Assembly (NCBI GenBank): GCA_965153355.1
Contig: OZ231128.1
Coordinates: forward strand, 36,952,001 to 37,016,000
Direction of reading: 5' to 3'
Length of the DNA stretch: 64,000 nucleotides
DNA from: Flaccisagitta enflata
Taxonomy: Eukaryota; Chaetognatha; Sagittoidea; Aphragmophora
A program made the position numbers and the translations under genes. This document shows positions 1-14,280 of this stretch, piece after piece. Every line of letters begins with the position of its first letter. Positions within the stretch are counted from its first letter, which is position 1. The notes below the pieces were generated by a model, which had not been told where the DNA came from, made no database searches, and was given only the letters and a program-made list of their open reading frames with translations.

Positions 1-708
<708 letters not shown>

Positions 709-768
709 AGCTACGATGGATTTGTTCTAATTCGGTATTTTTCTAAGACTTGATAAACGCGTGATCTT

Positions 769-930
769 TAGTCGCGGACACGCGACTCTATAAGCCACTT
801 TTCGGTCGGTCGGTTGGTCGGTCGGTCGGTCGGTTGGTCGGTCGGTCGGTCCGTAACAAAGTGGTTTTTTGAGGTTTTCCGCTCCTGCCCACCCGTCCGC
901 GACTAATGCTGCCGTGTTTACGGCCTTGTT
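769..930 (+). mobile_element. HP element, full copy
   Basis: Begins with the hairpin AGTCGCGGACACGCGACT (770-787), followed by CTCTATAAGCC, an array of TCGG/TTGG units, the motif GCTCCTGCCCACCCGTCCGCGACT, split here as a GCTCCTGCCCACC block plus a CGTCCGCGACT block, and ends GGCCTTGTT. The same order recurs at 60401-60571 and, with variation, in the other copies. No protein is encoded and no clear target-site duplication is visible. It could be a Helentron/Helitron-type non-autonomous element or an unusual SINE; the class is unassigned. Confidence 0.75.
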
Positions 931-937
931 AATCTCT

Positions 938-1060
938 TATTCGCGACTCTACACCTTGCAATCTTGGTCCGTCTGTCTGTCCATCCAACCGTAAACGTAT
1001 CTTTATAGTTATTCCCCCGCCCAACCGTCCTCGACTTTTGCTCTGTTTTGAGCTTGTTTT
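938..1060 (+). mobile_element. HP element, decayed copy abutting the previous one
   Basis: Starts only 7 bp after the end of the 769-930 copy with a half hairpin (TTCGCGACTCTACACCTTGC). GTCCGTCTG repeats, CGCCCAACCGTCC and a diverged GCTTGTTTT end follow. Head-to-tail adjacency to an intact copy is notable. Confidence 0.55.
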
Positions 1061-1084
1061 GCCACAAGTTTAGCGCATCAGTCA

Positions 1085-1650
1085 ACATAAGTAGTGTTTT
1101 TTTCTGGTACACGTTCGGTGCATAAGTTCTACTATTTAGTAGACATTAGTGGTCTACTTTCATATTTTGTGTACAGTTTAAGCGCCTCAGTTCAGTCCGC
1201 AAAAGCGGTTGTGTTTCTTTTCGTGTAGACGTTTTGCGCACAAGTAAAGATCGGTGGTTTACTTTCATTTTTTTGTGTATACGTTTAGCGCATCAGTCCA
1301 CAAAAGAGGTCTTGTTTCGTTTCGTGAAAACGCACAAGTCCACAAAAGTAGTCTTTTTTTTTTTTTTTTTTTTTTTTTTTGTGAATACGCACAAGTCCAC
1401 AAAAGTGGTCTTGTTTCTTTTCATGAATACTCACAAGTCTACAAAAGTGGTCTTGTTTCTTTTTGTGACAACGCGCAAGTCCACAAAAGTGGTCTCGTTA
1501 CTTTTCATAAAAACGCACAAGTATACAAAAGTAGTCTTGTTTTTTTTATTTGTGAAAACGCAAAAGTCCACAAAAGTGGTCTTGTTTCTTTTCGTGAATA
1601 CGCATAAGTCCACAAAAGTGGTCTTGTTTCTTTTCGTGTAAACGTTAAGC
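1085..1650. repeat. 42-bp minisatellite
   Basis: Roughly a dozen copies of a unit containing CACAAGTCCACAAAAGTGGT, followed by CTTGTTTCTTTTCGTG. The units left of 1230 are the most diverged; a T-run of about 24 interrupts one unit near 1355-1380. Frames remain open over several units because 42 is a multiple of three, but nothing suggests a gene. Confidence 0.85.
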
Positions 1651-1940
1651 GGTCGTTGGCATTGGCCGTCTCCGAGTTGAGAAAGAAGCGAGGATGGGAA
1701 ATGAAGACAGACTTTAGTTGCTCTCTTGGGAAAAAGGTCCAATGATGGATTTTCCTGAGACAAGGCGCGTTTTCTCGAGTTACACGTTGATATCCACTGC
1801 GGAAGGATTCTTGCCAGGCTTCGACACAAAACTTTTTCATCTTGAACCATTATGGCTCGTAGCAATCTTGGGAGTGAGAAACTGCAGTGAAGGTGAGTAT
1901 CGCTACCGTAGGTCCGTAGCCATAGTTTTTTTTTCCTTTT
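1651..1940. other. Unique non-coding sequence
   Basis: No ORF with recognisable content, RNA gene or repeat seen. Confidence 0.5.
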
Positions 1941-2050
1941 TAGATGCGTCCGTCAGGAACGCATCTCTATAAGAGGGTTTGTCCGTCCGTCGGTCCGTCG
2001 GTCCGCCCGTCCGTCCGTCGGTCCGTCGGTCCGTCGGTATGTCCGTTACG
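1941..2050 (+). mobile_element. HP element fragment, ATGCG-stem variant
   Basis: The hairpin arms are AGATGCGTCC and GGAACGCATCT (1942-1966), a stem different from the AGTCGCG type but in the same place. Then come CTATAAGAGG and GTCCGTCGG repeats. The right end is not clear. Confidence 0.65.
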
Positions 2051-2830
2051 CAAGTGCAAAAACCGCGTTTCTCGGCTGTTTTTGGCCACGGTGAGACCCA
2101 ACACTGAACCAAATGATCAATCAACATGTTTTAAGCCTTTTCGCCCCTCTGTTCATCCATCTGTCTCTCCATACATATGTCACATGATCAATACACACTG
2201 AGACACAGCCCGGACGCATCGTTGCCCGGTCGGGCTTGTTGTCAATACAAAGATATCTTGTTTGCAGTTACAGCATTGCATTTTCATCCTGGTTCAGTAT
2301 CCCAGAATTCGAGCAACTACTACAGGCTTATGGGTCATTCACGCTTGTCCCTAAGACATGGTTTTGGCCCCTAAAACAAAGGTAAAGGCTTGGTTTGAAG
2401 CCTCATTATAATGTGGTTAACCTAAACAGGAGTAAATCCGGAGTTACCGGCTCCGATGTTCCCCAGGTTGCACTGCATCAAAGGCAAGGATACCATCGTC
2501 CATATGCAATTTCCAGCCAAGTACTTTTCCATTTCTCCCCATTGTTCAAGCGTCGGCCTCTGCGTGTGTCACAGGCACTGCGTCCTTTGATAAAGTTAAG
2601 CAGGAGGCCTCCAACCTAATCTCCGCAATTTTCCCTTTAAAGTTTTTATTGTGCCTCTTTCCCGTTCTCTTGGGAGGGAAAAGCTTGAAGGTTTTTTCCG
2701 TAAGGTTTGGGAACAGTTTTTATCCAAGATCTCACAGGAACACTTGTTTTCATTTCTATCCATTGGTTTGTAGGTCAATCAGTTTGTCTACCTATCTTCT
2801 GTTTGTTGGCCTTACTTACTTCCTACTTGC
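2051..2830. other. Unique non-coding sequence
   Basis: No supported gene. Short frames of 60-130 codons have no recognisable domain or composition. Confidence 0.5.
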
Positions 2831-2831
2831 C

Positions 2832-2861
2832 AGTCTCTCTCTCTGTCTCTCTGTCTCTCTG

Positions 2862-2894
<33 letters not shown>

Positions 2895-2895
2895 G

Positions 2896-2991
<96 letters not shown>
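2832..2991. repeat. (CT)n microsatellite
   Basis: CTCTGT-interrupted to about 2904, then pure CT. Confidence 0.97.
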
Positions 2992-2993
<2 letters not shown>

Positions 2994-3239
2994 GGATGGT
3001 TGTCAGCACCAATTGGCGTCAGTTTTCATTAGTTGTCTCTGTTTCTGTAGCATCTTTTAGCTTTTGCTGTTTGTTGCTCCGCGGGTTTTCTTTCCTTCTT
3101 TTTTGGCTTCACCGATCTGCAAATAAAATGTTCTTTCTTTGAATTTCATCCATAAATCAATTTACTAAACTATATTCCAAAAAAAAGTTACAAATTGAAA
3201 AACAAACATCGGCTTTGGAGAGGTGCCACTCCTACATAC

Positions 3240-3790
3240 ATCTCTAATGTCTTTTTTGTCCGCTTCTCTGTCAGCTTCTTCATCTGCGACTTTGTCGGCA
3301 AATGTGTTGGCTACTCTTGCTGCTCCCCTTTCAGGTTCTTCATCCGCTTCTCTGTCGGCTTCTTTGTCGGCTTCCCCGTCATTGAATATATCGGCAAATC
3401 TGTTGGCTACTCTGTCCGCTTCTCTATCAGCATCTTCATCCACTTCTCTGTCGGCTTCTTTGTCGGCTTCCCTGTCATCGAATATGTCGGTAAATCTGTT
3501 GGCTACTTTGTCTGCTGCCCAGTCAGCTTCTTCATCCGCTTTTCTGTCAGCTTCTTTGTCGGCTTCCCTGTCATCGAATATGTCGGCAAACCTGTTGGCT
3601 ACTCTGTCCGCTTCTCTGTCAGCATCTTCATCCACTTCTCTGTCGGCTTCTTTGTCGGCTTCCCTGTCATTGAATATGTCGGCAAATCTGTTGGCTACTT
3701 TGTCAGCTGCCCAGTCAGCTTCTTCATCTGCTTCTCTGTCGGCTTCTTTGTCGGCTTCCCTGTCATCGGATTTGTATTGTCATTCTGTCA
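3240..3790. repeat. 96-bp minisatellite, open in several frames
   Basis: About five and a half units of 96 bp with sub-repeats of TCTGTCGGCTTC. Alternate units differ (CGCTTCTCTATCAGCATC versus TGCCCAGTCAGC), so the true higher-order period is about 192 bp. All three plus frames and one minus frame (3635 to 3165) stay open. The minus frame would encode a charged READKEAD-type repeat peptide. Openness follows from the period being a multiple of three with no stop in the unit, so I do not call a gene. Confidence 0.85.
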
Positions 3791-3863
3791 GCTTCTTTGG
3801 CGGCGCTTTTGGCCAGCTTCGGCGCGATTGAAAGCGGGACGAGACAAAGTGACGACTTCTCAT

Positions 3864-3993
<130 letters not shown>

Positions 3994-4154
3994 CTGTGAC
4001 TAAAGTCGATGTCACGGCTTTTATCATCATTATCGAAGCGGCGTTGTTCACAGGTTCGTTAGCATCGTCATCGTTAACGTCAAAGTTATCGCCGGCGTGA
4101 CCGTCGGCGTCATCATCATTGGCGTTGTAATCTACAATCTTTGCCTTCTTCATC

Positions 4155-4161
4155 ATTGTCC

Positions 4162-4194
<33 letters not shown>

Positions 4195-4241
4195 CCGCCG
4201 CCGTCGTTGTCGTCGTCGTCGTCGTTGTCATCCTTGTCTCT

Positions 4242-4276
<35 letters not shown>

Positions 4277-4800
4277 TATCATCGTCATCCGGTTTTCATC
4301 GATTTCATCAACGATTTTCTTTCTTCGTCAGGATCGTTTTCCTAGTGGTCCAGTCTGCCTCACTTTTTTTCTTCTCTTTCTTTCACTAGAAGACGTCTTC
4401 TCACGCACACGCGCGCGCGTTTCACGATCACGCCAACTAAAAATTGGTGCTTACCGTCGTCGTCGTCGTCGTCGTCATCGTCGTCGCCTGTCGTCTGTCG
4501 TTTGTTGTCGTCGTCGTCGTTTCTATCGTCGTCGTCAATTGTGTGACCGTCACCGTTGTCGTCGAAAAGGATAAATATCGTCTACATCAAGGTCGTTATT
4601 GTTGTCGTTATCGTTGTCTTCACTCTCTTCTCATTTTCACCATCGTCTCGTCGGTCCTAGTTCTTTCTAGATGTACATATTACCCAGTGCCCGTTGTTAC
4701 CGTTATTGTCGTGGTTATCGTCGCCATCATCATTGCCATCGTCATCGTCGTCGTCATCATCGTCGTCACCATCGTCGTCATCGTCGTCGTCATCGTCGTC
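4155..4800. repeat. Cluster of (GTC)n-type trinucleotide arrays
   Basis: Three arrays of GTC/GCC/ATC triplets (about 4157-4285, 4457-4525, 4690-4800) separated by triplet-biased sequence. Translations are Ser, Arg or Val runs without other content. Confidence 0.85.
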
Positions 4801-4954
4801 TATTGCGGCTTCACCATCTTCGTCATTTAATTCTTCCTAGGACGATCTTTTTTTGTTTTCTTCCTTTTTTGGAGTTTTGCGACGGATTTTAGCTTCGTTA
4901 AAGAAGAAAAAAAATTGTTTTGATACTTCTTTCTTTGATGCTTACTTCCTTTGT

Positions 4955-5150
4955 TTCTCTTTTTTTTTTTTTTTTTTTTTTGGTTTCTTTATTTCTCTGT
5001 TATTCTGTTTTTCTGTTTTCTGTTTTCTCTCTTTCTGTTTTTCTGTTTTTCTGTTGTTCTGTCCTTCTGTTTTTCTGTTTTTCTGTTTTTCTGTTTTTTT
5101 TTCCTTGTTTTTCTGTTTTTCTGTTTTTCTGTTTTTCTGTTTCTCCATCA
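4955..5150. repeat. T-rich (TTTTTCTG)n-type array
   Basis: A poly-T run followed by imperfect 8-bp TTTTTCTG and TTCTGTTT units. Confidence 0.85.
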
Positions 5151-5685
5151 CTTTCTTTCGTAATTCTTATCTTTAATTCTTGCCTTCTCGGGTGCTTGTG
5201 AATTGTGTGCTTGCTCGATTTCTTCTTTCATCTTTCTTTCTTCAATGCTTCTTTCTTTCGCTCATTCTTTCTTTCTTTGTTTTTGTCTACTCCGATTTCC
5301 CTAGTCGTTTTTCGTTTCATAAAACCGAGAGTCAAAAAAATTCCGAGATGAAAAGAAACAGCAAAAAGGAAAAAAACGCGATAAGATTGGATAGAAAATC
5401 TTCAATTTCGAGCGCACTAATCAATGCAAAATCGGATGAAAACCCCCTCAGACAGGAGTTCTCGTTTTTCTTGCTTCCATGGAATAACATGCGTCGTAGA
5501 AGGAAATGCACGCACGCGCACACGTGCGTCAATTAATAAATACGTAACACGTGGAATTTCGACAGTAACAATAGTGGACCGAATAAACGTCATGTAATAA
5601 TTATATAGGTAGCTTTTTTTCGTCGATGGCGGCTCCCTTTATACGTTAATTGGTGGATTCGGAAGTGTGGAACAATTACTGTATT
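5151..5685. other. Unique non-coding sequence
   Basis: Pyrimidine-rich to about 5300, then unremarkable. No gene recognised. Confidence 0.45.
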
Positions 5686-5689
5686 TTTG

Positions 5690-5806
5690 TTTTGTTTTTT
5701 TTGTTTTGTTTTGTTTTGTTTTGTTTTGTTTTGTTTTGTTTTGTTTTGTTTTGTTTTGTTTTGTTTTGTTTTTGTTTTGTTTTGTTTTGTTTTGTTTTGT
5801 TTTGTG
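5690..5806. repeat. (TTTTG)n pentanucleotide array
   Basis: About 23 units with two indels. Confidence 0.97.
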
Positions 5807-6173
5807 TTATTTTTTTGTAGAATAGATTTCTTATTACACTGTGTTGTTTTCATTTTGGTGCACTTGGTTCTACAGCGAGAAATTAGACGTACGTCATTGA
5901 GTCGTTATAAACTCATTCGTGTATTTGTGTTCTATATCTTATTCGTAGTTTGAGTTGGCACTTGGGCGCGTGCGAGAGTCTTTAGAGCTGGCACGTGGGC
6001 TGGATGGATCTCTCTTCGCGCGTGCGAGGATCTTTAGAACCGTCTTGTAAAAAGTGATTTATCGACGGAATTAATTCATTTTGTCACCATTCCAAACTTC
6101 GCTTGCCTTCGTCTTCATCGTCTTCGTCGTCCTCTTTACTTCTTCTACTTCTACTTCTACTTCTTTTTCTTCT

Positions 6174-6540
<367 letters not shown>

Positions 6541-6852
6541 CAACAACTCTCCAGGCAAAACAGGATGGATTCAAATATGCGGAGGAAGCCAAAATATGAG
6601 ATACAAACGGCGGAAACAGGAAATGAAAAATTTGTTGTAAAAAGTTTGGATAAAAAAACGAATAACGTGTAGAAAGGAGAAGAAACGAAACAATTGAAAA
6701 CACAAATAAGCAAACAAACAAACAAGTAGCAAACTAATAAGAAAATAACATAGGTCATCCGCTCATCTGCCATCCAGGGCCGCTGCCCAAAGGATAAACA
6801 ATGACAGACGGAGAAAGGAATGATGAACTAAAGAATAAGGAAAAACAAAGAA

Positions 6853-7110
6853 ACAAGTGACGCGGGGTCACAATATCGTTGGGGACGGGTGGGCAGGGGC
6901 AGCCAAATCCCATCCACACCCATTACCCCACCCAACTCTCTTTCCAACACAGACACACACTCAAAAATCTTCTAAAACGGTCGACTTCCCACTTTTCAAC
7001 TGGTGTTTACGGACGGACCGATGGACGGACCAACGGACGGACGGACCAACGGACGGACGGACCAACGGACGGACAAAGTCTGTTATAGAGTTGCGTGTGC
7101 GCAACTAAAT
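6853..7110 (-). mobile_element. HP element, TTGCG-stem variant
   Basis: Read left to right: ACAAG end, GGGGTCACAATATCGTTG, GACGGGTGGGCAGGGGC, GGAC repeats, then TATAGAG and the hairpin AGTTGCGTGTGCGCAACT (7089-7106) followed by AAATAAG. The ACAAG-end segment matches the copy at 23796 and differs from the AAGGCCGG type. Confidence 0.7.
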
Positions 7111-7116
7111 AAGAAA

Positions 7117-7259
<143 letters not shown>

Positions 7260-7480
7260 CGAATGAAAGGAGGGGCAAAGAGAAAGAAAGAAAGAAGTAA
7301 AAAAGATCATGTCGCATGTATCCAACTGCCTAAAACACTTTTAAGTTTAACAAATTTAACTCTGTTGTTGAATGCTTTGCAGATTTAATTCATATCACAT
7401 TCATTCCTTTCATGTTGCCTAATATCAAACCGAAAAAAGTGTTGCAACTTGCCTCCAGGTACTGCAGTCGATTCAGTTTT

Positions 7481-7621
7481 TAGTCGCGGACACGCCAGTT
7501 TTCGGTCAATCCGTCGGTCGGTCACTTTTATCGATTAAGCATGTTTTTCGCCTCGCCGCTCCTGCCAAAATGACTGATCCCCTACATCACTGCCCCTGTC
7601 CAACCGTGTATCCGGCCTTTT
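7481..7621 (+). mobile_element. HP element, shortened copy
   Basis: AGTCGCGGACACG with the second hairpin arm lost, GTCGGTCGGTC repeats, CGCTCCTGCC and GTATCCGGCC at the right end. Confidence 0.6.
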
Positions 7622-8017
<396 letters not shown>

Positions 8018-8457
8018 TTTCTTTATAAGTTGCGGACACTCAAGATTTTTAACAGGCTTTGTACGTTGGTTGGTCCATCCGTTTGTACATCAGTTCGTCT
8101 GTTGGTCCGTGATGATTAAGCCGAAAAGTGCGAAAACACGCATTTATGACACTGCCGTTATGATTATCTTAGCGTGTGAGAAAGCATGAGGTGCCCCCCG
8201 TCTGCAACTATATTGTGACACCGCGTCACTTGTTTTCTATCTCTCTCACCTACCATACTATCTCTCCCTCTCAGTCTCACGCGATTTTTTCCTTCTTATG
8301 AATTTATGAATAGCTTCTTCGTGGTCTTAACCATTAAATCCATTACCTCTACTAAATGGTCGCACGGAGGAAGAAAAGCCGAATTTTTGTGGGGGTTCTT
8401 GTCGCAGTGGTTCTTGCATGTTAATGATTTTACGACACGTGTCGCCGTTTTGTTATT

Positions 8458-8640
8458 TCATGCGTCCATGCATCTCTAGAAGCGGTTTTGTCCGTCCATG
8501 ACCATGTTTGTCTGTCTGTCTGTCTCGTTATTAAATGCGTCCACGCATCTCTTGAGGAGGTTTTGACTGTCTGACTGTCTGTCTGTCTGTTTGTCCAATG
8601 TCCATCCATATCTGTCCGCTACAAAATGGGCTAAGATTGG
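8458..8640 (+). mobile_element. Two tandem HP fragments, ATGCG-stem variant
   Basis: ATGCGTCCATGCAT (from 8459) and ATGCGTCCACGCATCT (from 8535), each followed by CTAGAAG or CTTGAGGAGG and GTCCGTC or CTGTCTGT repeats. They lie head to tail about 75 bp apart. Confidence 0.6.
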
Positions 8641-8874
8641 CGTCTGGTGGTCCATTGAGTATTAGAATTGCTATATCATTTTTCAAACTATTGCATTAGT
8701 CGATACTTGGCTAGCCTCTTAATCATTCTTCTTCTACTACATCCTAGTCCAGATAAGGAAGGAAAACCGCAAAGAGACGGCCAGTCAATTTAGCACTTTT
8801 ATCAAAAACATATGCATGGTATTAATTGAAAGAAGGCAAAAGATGTCATTTGTTGGCTCGCATTTGACATTTTT

Positions 8875-9040
8875 TAGTCGCGGACACACAACTCTACATC
8901 TTGCCGTGTCGGTTGGTCCGTCCGTCGGTCCGTCCGTCAGTCCATCTGTTGGTCCGTCACATTTCTGAATTGTGAGCGGTTTATGTATTACTGATCCTGC
9001 CCAACCGTCTGCAACTGTTCTGCCATGTATCCAGCCTTGT
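8875..9040 (+). mobile_element. HP element, full copy
   Basis: AGTCGCGGACACACAACT hairpin (one arm mutated), CTACATCTTGCCGTGTCGG, GTCCGTCGG repeats, CCTGCCCAACCGTC, and the end GTATCCAGCCTTGTT. Confidence 0.7.
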
Positions 9041-9424
9041 TTTTGTGAAACTCTGATGTAAATGAAATATTTAAAGGTCATCCTTCCACCTAGACTACTA
9101 GTCAATTATTCTTAAAGCATTTATGGACAAGCTCTGATCCCAGTTCGCCGAATTTTGAGAGGGGTGTTACTTGGAAAATCATCAGATTAGATGAAGTGAT
9201 GCAAATCTACATTGTATAAGGTTGGCTAAGGACGCATCGATTGACATATCCTCGGGGTACTTGTTTGGAAGTTCTTTTCGTATTTGGGGTTAAGGAAACA
9301 TGCAACAAAGAAATTCAAAAGGGATCACTTAAATGACAAGAGGGCATATTGACAGATATGACTGAAGACAACTCATGTTTTACGCGCGACTGTGTAGTGT
9401 AAACACTACACCAGAGGGAAAATA
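9041..9424. other. Unique non-coding sequence
   Basis: No gene recognised. Confidence 0.45.
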
Positions 9425-10574
9425 ACCATGGCAAAAAAAAAGAGACAAATTGTTTTTCAATATTTCACATTCATCCAATGAGAAAAATGGGACCATGCTG
9501 GTTGTTGTAGCTTTATTTGTTTAGAAATGACATAGGGATAAAGAGTAGATGGTCAAGACGGTAAAAGCCAAGTTAAAACAACTGTACTTGTTTGTTAGTT
9601 CATAAAAAACAGAAAAAATATTTTTGAACTTTTTCCTAAAAGTATTTTCAAAGATTTTTGAATTTTCTTTCATTCAAGACCAATCCCAGATCTGTAACTC
9701 AAACCGTTTAGAAGTTAGAGCTTGTCAAAGTGAATTACTTCTTTTCAAAACCTTTTGAATGCAGTTGAATCGCAAAATTGAATACAACCTTGGAAAAAAG
9801 TATACCGACACCTAAACAATTTATTGATTAATTCACTAGAAATTGACTAAAACATTTCAATGAAAGTGATAGGTTGTTGTATGGTGTTTTTACCTTACAG
9901 ATGATTCAAGTTTTCCATAATTCATGCATTCTAGACAGCTTTTTAATTTGTTCAGAATGATTTAGTTTCACATCTCTAAAACAAACTTGCTGAACCAATC
10001 ATTCTGGATATAGGTTTATTGTTTTGCTTGTAACTTCTAAACGATTTAAGCTACAGAAACCAGATTGCGCTCATCCTGAAGAGTTTTTGATGAAGATTAT
10101 TCTGCCTTTTTTACAAAAGTTTCTAGCTTTTCTAGAAGCCAAGATATCTTTAATAGAAACCCAGTAAAAAATTGACTTCTTCATTCTTTTTTTTCGCATT
10201 TTGGAAAAGGAATGTTTTTACTCTTTTGCTTGCCATTTCTAAACGGTTAAAGCTACAAGAACCAGATTGCATTCATTCAGAAGATAATTTGACAAAGATT
10301 AATTCCTTTTTTAAAAAAAGTTTCTAGCCTTTCTAGAAGCGGAGATATCTTTAGTTGAAGTTGTCGGTATACTTATTTCCAAGGTTGTATGGCAATGTTT
10401 TCATTCATTCTTGTGCCATTTCTAAACGAATAAAGCTAGAACTACCAGCAACGTCGCGTTTGAAAGATCTTTTGCAGATCTTTCAAACGGCCATGGATTT
10501 TTTATATTTCATATCGTTAGCTCAGCAGAAATAAGCTAAATAAGTTGTCTCTTTTTTTTTTTTTTTGCCATGGT
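9425..10574. mobile_element. TA-flanked DNA element with ACCATGGCAAAA inverted repeats
   Basis: Termini ACCATGGCAAAAAAAAAGAG (from 9425) and its inverse ending at 10574, each bordered by TA (9423-9424, 10575-10576). It shares internal AAACCGTTTAGAAGTTA (about 9702) with the element at 45892-46491, whose ends are ACCATGCCAAA, so the two form one family. No transposase is encoded, hence non-autonomous and probably Tc1/mariner-like by its TA duplication. It contains the nested element 9785-10387. Confidence 0.7.
9785..10387. mobile_element. Nested Tc1-like non-autonomous element
   Basis: 26-bp inverted repeats starting CAACCTTGGAAAAAAGTATA on the left, with one mismatch on the right, and TA on both sides (9783-9784, 10388-10389). 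Inside are two direct copies of about 145 bp (about 10020-10160 and 10216-10360) sharing CTAAACG, AGCTACA, ACCAGATTGC and TTTCTAG blocks. No ORF. Confidence 0.72.
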
Positions 10575-10786
10575 TATGTGACAAGTGACCACTCTTCAAA
10601 TTTTGTCGACGCTTGGGTGGGTAAAGTCCTGTTTTTGTTTTTGTTTTTTTTTCAGGTAAAAATGAAGTGACCCGTTAACCTGCTTGGGAAAACCTGTCTG
10701 TCCTTCTTTGTTGGAAATAGGAGGAGTCTTTTGCTCTTGTACATTTCGACTTTTTCCCTTCTGAAGGTAAACAGTCGCAAAAGCGT

Positions 10787-11320
10787 AAGATGGTCAGCGG
10801 TACCCGAGGGTGGAAGGTGGTGGTTATAGGTGGATAGAGTTGAGATAGGCCTGAAAAGAGATAGCTTGAAAAGTGCCATTTAGGGCCAGTGTGAGGGTTG
10901 AAGGCGGCGGTTATGGGTGGTTTCAGTTGAGATAGGCCTGATAGGCCTGATAGGTGGCCATTAAAGGCCAGTGTGCGATAGCTCTAAGTTGGCGTAAGTA
11001 GGGATGAGATAGAAAGAAGGGCGGCAGACTCAGAAGGACTTAAGACGTTTGATTATGATAATGGGGATCCATGGAGAATTGTTTGACTTATTGAGCAGTG
11101 TCTCTCAAAGAGCTGATGACCTATACTTTTACGCAAAGGGAAAATTTTTCCTTTCTCTTCCTCTCCTGCGTCTGTCCCCCCTAGGCCACTTTAACTCTCA
11201 AATCCCAGCCTTAAGGCTTAAATCCCATTCTGGAGGCTTGGATTCATGCCACAAAGCTAGGATTTGGACCTTAAGGCTAGGATTGAGCTTGGAGGCTGAG
11301 AATTAGGTATGGATGGGAGG
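10787..11320. mobile_element. FB-related element, degenerate
   Basis: Contains the FB outer tail GGTCAGCGGTACCCG (about 10792), a 107-bp tandem duplication (about 10800-11000, key phrase GAGATAGGCCTG), the FB arm GATGACCTATAC (about 11118), and AAATCCCAGCCTTAAGGCTT-type 20-bp repeats (11195-11310). Confidence 0.5.
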
Positions 11321-11516
11321 GGAGCCCCTTCAAGGCTGCCGACCAAAACTTGGAATAAGAAAAAAAAAGGAAAGGAAAAATAAGCAGAGCAAAACAAAAA
11401 TAAGTAAAAGAAGCGATAATGAAAAAAAAAACGAAAACGAAAATTTTTCTAACGTTTCCACAAGAGCGCGACCCGAAACGACCTCGCAGGTGGGAGAAAT
11501 AATTTGACAAAGTCGG

Positions 11517-11600
11517 ATGGTCGTGGTTGTGGTTGTGGTTGTGGTTGTTGTCGTGGTTGTGGTCGTGGTCGTCGTGGTCGTTGTTATTGTCATTGTTTCA
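11517..11600. repeat. (GTGGTT)n-like array
   Basis: Imperfect hexamer and triplet repeats of GTGGTT and GTCGTG. Confidence 0.8.
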
Positions 11601-11734
11601 TTCCCATCCTCGTATTTTGTGTTAGAGTTTCTTTTTACTCCTCTATCCTTTATCCTATCCTTTATCCTTTATCTTCTTTACGTACATGTCTTTACATTTG
11701 ACTTTGGACATAGTCGTTTGCTCATCATCCCACT

Positions 11735-11870
11735 ATACCGGATCCGAGAATAACGAAAATCCGCCCATAACGGATAACAGTTTCTTCATGTTATTTCCTT
11801 TTATTTCTTAAGTTGGCATTAATGGGAATTCACCTATTACAGCTAAAATCTTTTGGGTCCCGACGATATT
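11735..11870. repeat. Dispersed repeat with TTGGTCCC end, copy 1
   Basis: Shares TTTTATTTCTT, ATTGGCA or TTGGCAT, ATTACAG and GGGTCCC blocks in the same order with 37268-37440 and 53880-54060. The third copy begins with a pogo/Tigger-like CAGTTGAACC terminus. Confidence 0.45.
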
Positions 11871-12328
11871 GTGATCCCTTTTTACCCGTTCACCAAATTT
11901 CGTCTGCTGATATTTGGCATGAGACATAATTTGTATATATTTTGATCATATATACAAATTCAGAGATTCATCATTTCAAATATTCACATAATAAGCAGTT
12001 AAAGACAGTTTTTCTTTTATTCAGATACAGAGCTACCTTTTTTATGTCCACCCGGTATTTGGCATGAGGCATGATTCATGAACAATGAACAATAGACTGA
12101 TAGTTTCACATATGGGAAAAGCGAGACAGATTGACAACAGAAAATTCAAAAAATTGAGTAGGTTTTTTTCATAATGCCTAATGCCTAATGACGTTGATTT
12201 ACTCACTTCGAGATTATTGGGAACAGTAAGACAGAACAGAACAGAACAGAACAGAACAGAAGAGCCAATTCAAGACCTTTTTTGCTCACCCTATTATGTA
12301 AGGAAACGTGGATATATCACAACACATC
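11871..12328. other. Unique sequence with a short (CAGAA)n array
   Basis: Mostly unremarkable; a short pentanucleotide array of ACAGA/CAGAA lies at 12230-12261. Confidence 0.5.
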
Positions 12329-12592
12329 GGGTCTGTTTCTACTCGTGACAACCACGTTTTTAACGGGCCACTCGGTCGCTCGCTCTGTTTGTTCGCTCGC
12401 ACCGCTTACTCCGCTCACTCCCTCCGCAGCGCTCCACTTGGCTACGCTCGCTTCACTCGCTCCGTTCATGGGCCCACTCACTCACTTCGCTCACTTCCTT
12501 GTGGGAGAGTTGAAATTCCGGAGAATGTGTTCATACTCTAATCGCGTTTGGCGTGAACAAACGCGTTTTTGGTCGTCACTAGAAACATGCCC
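12329..12592. mobile_element. M3 element, copy 1 (inverted-repeat MITE, 3-bp TSD ATC)
   Basis: Starts GGGTCTGTTTCTACT and ends ACTAGAAACATGCCC, flanked by ATC at 12326-12328 and 12593-12595. The interior is rich in CGCTC/TCACTC motifs and carries the ACGGGCCACTCGGTCGCTCG block shared by all four copies. Terminal GGG and a 3-bp duplication resemble PIF/Harbinger MITEs, though the duplications (TCA, TTA, ATC) are not the strict TWA type. Confidence 0.78.
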
Positions 12593-12595
12593 ATC

Positions 12596-13942
<1,347 letters not shown>

Positions 13943-14039
13943 TAGTCGCGTGCACGCGACTCTACACCTTGCCGTGTCGGTCGGTAGGTCCGTCGGTAGG
14001 TCCGTCGGTAGGTCCGTCACATTTTTGAAATTATGACTT

Positions 14040-14280
14040 TTTAAGGTTATTTAGGGTCATTTAAGGTACTCTAGGGTATTTCAGGGTACTTTAGGGTACT
14101 TTAGGGTACTTAAGTTATTCTAGGTACTTAAGGTACTTGGGTACTTTTGGGTACTTTAGGGTACTTTAGGGCACATAAGGGTACTTAAGGGTTTTTAAGG
14201 TATTAAAAAAATGAATGTAGATTAGGGTACTGAAGGTTATTTTAGGGTACAGAAGGTTACTTTAGGGTACCTAAAGGTAT
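14040..14280. repeat. (GGGTACTTTA)n minisatellite
   Basis: About 20 imperfect 9-11 bp units such as GGGTACTTTA and AAGGTACT, starting right after the HP hairpin end. Confidence 0.85.

Noticed and set aside
3165-3635. Minus-strand frame encoding a charged READKEAD-type repeat
   Set aside because: The period is a multiple of three and several other frames are also open; no start context, intron or homologous domain is recognisable.
14040-14280. TTTAGGGTAC repeats resembling telomeric TTAGGG
   Set aside because: The units are 9-11 bp with GTAC inserted and start at an HP element end; this is not a telomere or a canonical interstitial telomeric array.
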